Shown piece after piece: positions 1-3,836 of a stretch of 5,496 nt of DNA (position 1 is the first letter of the stretch; each line of letters opens with the position of its first letter). Origin of the DNA: an uncultured Coriobacteriaceae bacterium (lineage in GTDB: Bacteria > Actinomycetota > Coriobacteriia > Coriobacteriales > Eggerthellaceae); NCBI GenBank assembly GCA_946623915.1, contig CAMORQ010000152.1, positions 1-5,496 of the forward strand, read 5' to 3'. The notes below the pieces were generated by a model. That model was not told where the DNA came from. It worked only from the letters and a program-made list of their open reading frames with translations, and searched no databases. Position numbers and translations under genes: made by a program.

Positions 1-1
1 G

Positions 2-289
2 GCATTCAAGAACACGCTCTTCAACTTCAACGCGGGCGGGTTCTTCGATTGGCTCGCCATCCATCCCAGGGGGCACATGGCCGAATGCCTGCTGCTTGCG
101 TTGCTTGGATGCATTGTGATCTTCGTGGTAAGCCTGAAGCGCGAACGCGGCGTCGATGTGGCGGGCCGCTGGCTGGCCCTGCCGGCGCCCGTGCGTGCGT
201 GCGCCTACATCGTCTGGGGTTTCTTCGTGGCGGTGTCGTTCTTCTTCACCAGTTCCGCAGGAGGGATGTTCCTCTATGCCAACTTCTAA
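2..289 (+). CDS. MBOAT family O-acyltransferase (DltB/AlgI-like), C-terminal 95 residues, 5' truncated
   Basis: Only the last 95 codons are present, and the reading frame is open from base 2. By family knowledge, this multi-pass membrane protein moves an acyl or aminoacyl group from an intracellular carrier thioester to the outside of the membrane. The fragment shows two hydrophobic segments, at about fragment residues 28-45 and 66-83, separated by a basic and polar loop (SLKRERG). The catalytic histidine of MBOAT proteins lies further upstream and is outside the window. The protein ends in FLYANF, which matches the C-terminal F-x-Y-x-x-F acyl-shuttle hexapeptide found at the end of AlgI-type MBOATs and of the microprotein DltX. 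Tyr92 of the fragment would be the acyl acceptor. The stop codon lies inside the next gene, a 14-bp overlap, so the two are probably translationally coupled. The family call rests on the C-terminus and the gene neighbours. Confidence 0.85.
   Translation, partial: AFKNTLFNFNAGGFFDWLAIHPRGHMAECLLLALLGCIVIFVVSLKRERGVDVAGRWLALPAPVRACAYIVWGFFVAVSFFFTSSAGGMFLYANF
259..265 (+). promoter_or_regulatory. Ribosome binding site of the SGNH gene, inside the MBOAT gene
   Basis: AGGAGGG lies 10 bases before the ATG at 276 and only one stop codon's distance from the end of the MBOAT frame. It selects ATG 276 over upstream in-frame starts. The ATG at 266 directly abuts the site and is the MBOAT frame's own methionine. 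Confidence 0.75.
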
Positions 290-1643
290 GACCCTGGTAA
301 AGATTCTTGTCGTCGTGTGCGTGTTCTTCGCGTTGAACGCTGGACTCACCTACATCCTGGAACCATACGGCAGCAAGAGCCAGGTGGTGTGGGCCGACTA
401 CCACAAGATGGAGCGCATGGACACGGTGCTTCAGGGTTCGTCCTACGTGCAGGCCGGCATCGATCCGGTCGTGCTCGACGAGCGCTGCAACACCATGTCG
501 TACTGTTTGGGCACGCCGCATCAGCGCCTGGAGGAATCCTTCGTGGGCATTCGCACCGCCTACGAAGACTACGGCATCAAACAGGTGGTCATGGGCGTTT
601 CCCCGAGCGCGGTGTCCGACCCGCGCGCCCCGTGGCCCGACGGCGCCTACCTGCGCCAGCGCCGGCAGTACACCAACTTCGCAGACGCGTTCGCCATCGC
701 CAACGAGATGCTGTTCCACTACGGCGCCATTTCTTCGGAAGAGTCCATCAACTTCCTATTCCCGTGGAAGTCCCACCATGTGGCCTTCACGCCCAGCAAC
801 ATCATCGACAACGTCAAGCGCAAGGTCGAGCAGGTCGACCTCGGCGTGGCCGTCGAGGCGGCCGAGCTGAAGTGGCACTACATGGGACGCGGCCACGGCA
901 TGTCGGAAACCTACTTCGACCAGAACCGCGTCGAGCTGGGCTCGTTCAACCACATGCTGGAAAGCGAAATCGACCCGGAAAAGGAATCGATCGTGCTGCC
1001 CGAGCGCGCCCGCACGATTGGCGAGATGTGCACCTACTGCAAGGAGCACGACATCGATCTGGTGTTCGTGTCGCTTCCCATGCCCGAGTACAACTACGCC
1101 GAAGCCGAATCGGTCTACTTCGACTTCATCGAAGACGTCCGCGAAGTGCTGAAGCCCTACGACGTCCCGCTTTACGACTTCAATTGCGTCAAGGACAGCG
1201 TGTTCCATCGCATACCCGAGTATTTTTCCGACCCAACCCATCTGAACGGCGACGGGTGCGCGGTGTTCACCGAAGTGTTCGCCGATTTCTACAAGCGCTA
1301 CCTGGCTGGCGAAGATGTATCCGATTTGTTCACCACACCCGAGGAAGCGGTGCTGGCCGTGGATTTCGTGTCGGCCATCCTTGCGGAAACGAAGGCAACC
1401 GACGAAGGGGTCCAGGTAAGCTGCCATGTCGCGGCGAGTCCGGAAGTGGACGTGGAGTACTGCTTGTACATGAAGGAGAAGGCCGATTCCGACGACTGGG
1501 TTAGGGTCTGCGACTGGTCTCGCAACCCAGAAATGATGTACAAGCCCGACCACCGGGGCACTGTCTACCTGCGTGCTGCGGCACGCAAGGTGGGCAACAC
1601 GACCGATTCGGACCGCTACCGCGACCTGACGGTGATGTACTAG
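276..1643 (+). CDS. Membrane-anchored SGNH/DltD-like acyl transferase with C-terminal beta-sandwich-like extension
   Basis: The protein has 455 residues. ATG 276 is chosen because it follows AGGAGGG at 259-265 and yields a clean signal anchor. The frame stays open upstream to an ATG at 156, but that would put the anchor behind an improbable Arg/Pro-rich stretch. A short positive N-terminus precedes a membrane segment at about residues 7-27, so the rest should be extracytoplasmic. A GSSY motif at residues 54-57 supplies the likely nucleophile (Ser56), and DPTHLN at 319-324 supplies Asp319 and His322, the Asp-x-x-His block of SGNH/DltD enzymes. In Dlt-type pathways this enzyme takes the acyl group from the C-terminal tyrosine shuttle and places it on a teichoic acid or other polymer. 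Residues from about 358 to 455 follow the catalytic core and look like an added beta-rich domain, which classical DltD lacks. Nine cysteines lie outside the membrane segment. The upstream MBOAT is its expected partner. The true acceptor polymer is unknown, and a plain esterase is an alternative. Confidence 0.82.
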   Translation: MPTSKTLVKILVVVCVFFALNAGLTYILEPYGSKSQVVWADYHKMERMDTVLQGSSYVQAGIDPVVLDERCNTMSYCLGTPHQRLEESFVGIRTAYEDYGIKQVVMGVSPSAVSDPRAPWPDGAYLRQRRQYTNFADAFAIANEMLFHYGAISSEESINFLFPWKSHHVAFTPSNIIDNVKRKVEQVDLGVAVEAAELKWHYMGRGHGMSETYFDQNRVELGSFNHMLESEIDPEKESIVLPERARTIGEMCTYCKEHDIDLVFVSLPMPEYNYAEAESVYFDFIEDVREVLKPYDVPLYDFNCVKDSVFHRIPEYFSDPTHLNGDGCAVFTEVFADFYKRYLAGEDVSDLFTTPEEAVLAVDFVSAILAETKATDEGVQVSCHVAASPEVDVEYCLYMKEKADSDDWVRVCDWSRNPEMMYKPDHRGTVYLRAAARKVGNTTDSDRYRDLTVMY

Positions 1644-1653
1644 CAAAGCGAAC

Positions 1654-1674
1654 GTGCGGCGTCCGACGCCGCGC
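1654..1674 (+). other. GC-rich perfect hairpin between the SGNH and ligase genes
   Basis: GCGGCGTC (1656-1663) and GACGCCGC (1665-1672) are exact inverse complements around one central C, flanked by a further G-C pair and a T-G wobble. In RNA this gives a stem of about 7 bp plus the flanking pairs with a 3-base loop. It begins 10 bases after the SGNH stop. No T-run follows (CTTCTG does), so it is not a standard intrinsic terminator. An mRNA stability or processing element, or a partial attenuator inside the operon, is more likely. Confidence 0.55.
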
Positions 1675-1703
1675 CTTCTGCATGCCGCCAAGCTGCGACA
1701 GGG

Positions 1704-1710
1704 AAAGGAG
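1704..1710 (+). promoter_or_regulatory. Ribosome binding site that fixes a GTG start for the ligase
   Basis: AAAGGAG ends 4 bases before the GTG at 1715. An in-frame ATG at 1682 lies upstream of this site, overlaps the intergenic leader and has no comparable site of its own. The GTG is therefore the better start. Confidence 0.7.
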
Positions 1711-1714
1711 CAAC

Positions 1715-3205
1715 GTGGAAAACGTTCTCGAATGGCTAGAGAGTTCGGCGCACCGCGATGCATGCGCGGTTGCCGTTTCCGATGCGGAAACCAGCATCAC
1801 GTTCGCCCAGCTGCTCGACCGTGCGCGCAATGTGGGGTCGTTCCTTGCGGCCCACGTCGCTCCCGGCAGGCCCGTCGCCCTCTACCTGGAGAAAAGCTGC
1901 GACGCCCTCTGCGGCATGCTCGGCGCGGCGTATGCGGGATGCCCCTACAGCGTCATCGACGTGCGTCAGCCCGCAGCTCGCCTGGATTCCATATTGGCTT
2001 CGCTCGACCCAGGTTTCGTGCTCACCGACCGCGCGTTCGCCCAGCTTGCCGGCGAAGCGTTCGAGCACACCGAGTACGCGCCCACGCCCGTCGAAGAGGT
2101 GTGGGACGAACCGGCCGACGACGACCTGCTGGCCGCCGTGCGCCCGTCGCGCGAAAGCGCGCTCTACATCAACTTCACCAGCGGTTCGACCGGCACCCCC
2201 AAGGGCGTGATGGTCTCCCACGGGTCGGTCATCGACTTCATCGGGCACTTCACGGACCTATTCGGGTTTTCCAGCAGCGACGTCATCGCCAACCAGGCGC
2301 CGTTCGATTTCGACGTGTCCGTGAAGGACATCTACAGCGGTCTGGCCGTCGGAGCTGCCGTCCACCTTATCCCGCGCGAGTACTTCAGCGTGCCGGTGCA
2401 GCTGATGGATTTCCTCTGCGACAGAAACGTCACGGTGTGCACGTGGGCGGTGAGTGCGATGTGCTTCGTGTCCACGATGAACGGCTTCGATTACCGTTGC
2501 CCGGACACGGTGCGGCTCGTGGCGTTCAGCGGCGAGGTGATGCCGCCCAAGCATCTGGCGAAATGGCGCGCCGCGCTTCCGCAAGCCCGTTTCGTGAACG
2601 TCTACGGTCCCACCGAAGTCACCTGCAATTGCACGTACTGGGAAGTGCCCGCCTCTTTCGACGGCGATGTGCTGCCGGTGGGCAGGCCCTTTCCGCACGC
2701 CAAGGTTTTTCTGCTCGACGAAGACGACCGCCTGGTTGACCAGGCGGGGGTGCAAGCGCAGATCTGCGTGGCGGGCAGCGGTCTTGCCCTGGGCTACGTG
2801 AACGACCCCGCACGCACGGCCGAAGCGTTTTGCGACAATCCAATCCAGCCAGGCGAGCGGATGTACCGCACGGGGGATCTGGGCTACTACGACGAGGCGG
2901 GGGATTTGGTGTATGCAGGTCGCGCAGACCATCAGATCAAGCATCTGGGGCAGCGCATTGAACTCGGGGAAATCGAAGCGGTCGCGCAGGAATGTCCCGG
3001 CGTCAGCCGCGCGTGCTGTTTGTACAACGAAAAGCGCAAGCGCATCCTGCTGTTCTACGTCGGCGAGCGGTCCAAAGACGAACTGGTCGCCTACCTGCAC
3101 GACAAGCTGCCCAGCTACATGGTTCCCAACAAGACGACGCAGCTCGACCAGATGCCGTTGAACAAGAACGGAAAAATCGACCGCGCAGCGCTCGCGCAAC
3201 TCTAG
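1715..3205 (+). CDS. DltA-like amino acid adenylation enzyme (carrier protein ligase)
   Basis: The GTG start gives 496 residues, close to the roughly 500 of DltA. The enzyme should activate a small amino acid with ATP and load it as a thioester on the carrier protein encoded downstream; it is expected in the cytoplasm. All core motifs of the adenylation superfamily are visible: the phosphate loop TSGSTGTPKG (155-164), YGPTE (297-301), YRTGDLG from 384 with ribose-binding Asp388, the hinge region GRADHQIK around Arg403, and NKNGKIDR near the end with catalytic Lys487. Asp200 in FDVSVKDIY corresponds to the Asp that binds the substrate amino group, so an amino acid substrate is likely. The segment AFSGEVMP places Ser272 where Bacillus DltA has the Cys that shapes D-alanine selectivity. 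YGPTE is followed by a segment with two cysteines (VTCNCTYW) not seen in classical DltA. The fold and reaction are near certain; D-alanine as the substrate is not. Confidence 0.92.
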   Translation: MENVLEWLESSAHRDACAVAVSDAETSITFAQLLDRARNVGSFLAAHVAPGRPVALYLEKSCDALCGMLGAAYAGCPYSVIDVRQPAARLDSILASLDPGFVLTDRAFAQLAGEAFEHTEYAPTPVEEVWDEPADDDLLAAVRPSRESALYINFTSGSTGTPKGVMVSHGSVIDFIGHFTDLFGFSSSDVIANQAPFDFDVSVKDIYSGLAVGAAVHLIPREYFSVPVQLMDFLCDRNVTVCTWAVSAMCFVSTMNGFDYRCPDTVRLVAFSGEVMPPKHLAKWRAALPQARFVNVYGPTEVTCNCTYWEVPASFDGDVLPVGRPFPHAKVFLLDEDDRLVDQAGVQAQICVAGSGLALGYVNDPARTAEAFCDNPIQPGERMYRTGDLGYYDEAGDLVYAGRADHQIKHLGQRIELGEIEAVAQECPGVSRACCLYNEKRKRILLFYVGERSKDELVAYLHDKLPSYMVPNKTTQLDQMPLNKNGKIDRAALAQL

Positions 3206-3305
3206 AAACTCGCGGAAGCGCCGCATCAGATGAAAATCTCGTTCGCCCCAGTGTGGGGTGGCGCATGGTACCATAGGTGCAACGGAACAAACGAAGGAGC
3301 ATGCC
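3206..3305 (+). promoter_or_regulatory. Leader of the carrier protein gene with a hairpin and a 10-bp palindrome
   Basis: This 100-base gap separates ligase and carrier. CCCCA (3246-3250) pairs with TGGGG (3254-3258) over a 3-base loop, and a C-G pair plus G-T wobbles extend the stem outward to 3243-3261. Just after it, ATGGTACCAT (3265-3274) is a perfect palindrome that also reads as an extended -10 element (TGG then TACCAT, four of six consensus bases). No convincing -35 is present. The gap could hold a weak internal promoter or a structure that adjusts carrier protein expression. Its ribosome binding site AAGGAG is at 3294-3299, 6 bases before ATG 3306. Confidence 0.35.
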
Positions 3306-3551
3306 ATGGAAGACATTACCCTCGAGAAGATCATCGAGCTTTTGCAGGACGTCGAAGAAGACATCGACTACGAACACGTCACGGACCTCGTGGACGGCAA
3401 GCATCTGGATTCCTTCGACATCATCGCCATCATCAATGTCATGAGCGACGAATTCGACATCTCCATTCCCGCCAAAGACATCGTTCCGGAAAACTTCAAC
3501 AGCGCCCAAGCAATCTGCAACCTAGTCCGCCGCCTAGCCGAAGACGACTAA
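3306..3551 (+). CDS. DltC-like acyl/aminoacyl carrier protein
   Basis: This small acidic protein of 81 residues has the size of DltC (about 78-82). The sequence DSF at residues 35-37, followed by hydrophobic residues (DIIAII), is the 4'-phosphopantetheine attachment site. Ser36 would carry the cofactor that holds the aminoacyl group delivered by the upstream ligase. The helical pattern (an N-terminal helix to about residue 18, a loop, then the helix starting at Ser36) fits the four-helix carrier fold. The start ATG 3306 is set by AAGGAG at 3294-3299. An ATG at 3301 is in another frame and sits too close to that site, and an in-frame ATG at 3258 lies in the leader hairpin. The gene closes the operon: a stem-loop follows 6 bases after the stop. 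An ordinary fatty-acid ACP is unlikely because of the partner ligase and MBOAT. Confidence 0.9.
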   Translation: MEDITLEKIIELLQDVEEDIDYEHVTDLVDGKHLDSFDIIAIINVMSDEFDISIPAKDIVPENFNSAQAICNLVRRLAEDD

Positions 3552-3556
3552 AAAAC

Positions 3557-3643
3557 CGTGACACCAACGCGTCGTTGCTGTCACATTTGGATAATGCAGC
3601 TTCCACCGTTCCATCGTGATACCAACGCGTCATTGCCGTCACG
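3557..3643 (+). repeat. Direct repeat of an inverted-repeat element, 58 bp apart
   Basis: Bases 3557-3584 and 3615-3642 are copies of one 28-bp element. They share the identical 11-mer ACCAACGCGTC (3563-3573 and 3621-3631) and differ only by transitions elsewhere in the unit. Weaker similarity continues into the TTT-containing tail. The unit could be a genome-wide intergenic repeat or a duplicated terminator. Confidence 0.6.
3558..3584 (+). terminator. Stem-loop after the carrier gene, probable operon terminator (copy 1)
   Basis: GTGACA (3558-3563) pairs with TGTCAC (3579-3584), then one C-C mismatch, then CAACG (3565-3569) pairs with CGTTG (3573-3577) over a CGT loop. This gives an 11-bp stem with one mismatch. 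A run of six A precedes it (3550-3555) and only ATTT follows. It is therefore a weak-tailed terminator on the + strand, but a textbook one (hairpin, GG, T6) if read on the - strand. The position directly after the last operon gene supports a terminator role. Confidence 0.6.
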
Positions 3644-3647
3644 TTTT
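3615..3647 (+). terminator. Second, diverged copy of the stem-loop, with a T4 tail (copy 2)
   Basis: CGTGAT (3615-3620) pairs with GTCACG (3638-3643), including one T-G wobble. The inner CAACG-CGT-CATTG part is weakened by an A-C mismatch, and two further mismatches separate the two halves. TTTT follows immediately (3644-3647). It may serve as a backup terminator behind copy 1, or be a degenerate repeat of it. Confidence 0.45.
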
Positions 3648-3697
3648 GAATGAGTTTCACGTTAGGCACCGCACTCCATTTAATAGGCATCTAACAT

Positions 3698-3716
3698 CTA
3701 TGACCTGGGGTCATAG
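3698..3716 (+). promoter_or_regulatory. Perfect 8+3+8 palindrome, operator-like
   Basis: CTATGACC (3698-3705) and GGTCATAG (3709-3716) are exact inverse complements around TGG. The site lies about 80 bases upstream of the -10 box of the lipoprotein gene and has no T-tail. A binding site for a dimeric regulator is more likely than a terminator. The regulator cannot be named from the sequence. Confidence 0.45.
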
Positions 3717-3743
3717 GCACAAATCCTGTTTCCGGTAGACGCA

Positions 3744-3787
3744 TTTTAAGGTTTCTTTCAGTTGCGGTTCAGTCAACTTTCAGACGT
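3744..3787 (+). promoter_or_regulatory. Tandem 11-bp direct repeats upstream of the lipoprotein promoter
   Basis: TTCAG occurs at 3757, 3768 and 3779, exactly 11 bp apart, inside 11-mers starting at 3755, 3766 and 3777. A fourth, degenerate unit (TTAAG at 3746) keeps the same phase. The 11-bp phase puts all units on one helix face, as in the boxes bound by OmpR/PhoB-family response regulators. The last repeat ends 10 bases before the -10 box and replaces the poor -35, the usual layout of activator-dependent promoters of this class. Confidence 0.5.
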
Positions 3788-3793
3788 TTCTTC

Positions 3794-3799
3794 TACTAT
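3794..3799 (+). promoter_or_regulatory. -10 box of the lipoprotein gene promoter
   Basis: TACTAT matches five of six bases of TATAAT. It lies 37 bases before the start codon, leaving room for a short leader with the ribosome binding site. No good -35 hexamer exists 16-18 bp upstream, which suits activation through the 11-bp repeats. Confidence 0.5.
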
Positions 3800-3822
3800 G
3801 GGGCCAACCTCGAAGCAAAAGC

Positions 3823-3829
3823 AAAGGAG
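3823..3829 (+). promoter_or_regulatory. Ribosome binding site of the lipoprotein gene
   Basis: AAAGGAG ends 7 bases before ATG 3837. An ATG at 3832 is only 2 bases from the site and reads into a stop after two codons, so it is not the start. A downstream in-frame ATG at 3852 is too far away. Confidence 0.65.
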
Positions 3830-3836
3830 AAATGCC

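Noticed and set aside
156..275. Upstream extension of the SGNH gene to ATG 156
   Set aside because: It would add 40 Arg/Pro/Ser-rich residues before the membrane anchor and overlap the MBOAT gene by over 130 bases. ATG 276 has the good ribosome binding site.
317..1504. Arg/His-rich + strand open frame of 395 codons
   Set aside because: It is an out-of-frame shadow of the SGNH gene with no hydrophobic anchor, motif or ribosome binding site.
1682..1714. ATG 1682 as the ligase start
   Set aside because: The AAAGGAG at 1704-1710 would then be inside the gene and no good site precedes 1682. GTG 1715 is better placed.
756..1763. Long open frame on the - strand (335 codons)
   Set aside because: It lies fully antisense to the SGNH gene, which has motifs and a ribosome binding site. 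Long antisense frames are expected in GC-rich genes. Its translation is His/Val/Arg-rich with no recognisable domain.
1654..2739. Arg-rich + strand open frame of 361 codons
   Set aside because: It is an out-of-frame shadow overlapping the ligase; the ligase frame carries conserved motifs throughout.
2258..3364. Long open frame on the - strand (368 codons)
   Set aside because: It is antisense to the adenylation enzyme with all its core motifs and runs across the carrier gene start. The composition looks like a codon shadow.
3557..3643. Twin palindromes as the beginning of a CRISPR array
   Set aside because: There are only two copies, they differ at several bases, no further units follow and no cas gene is near.
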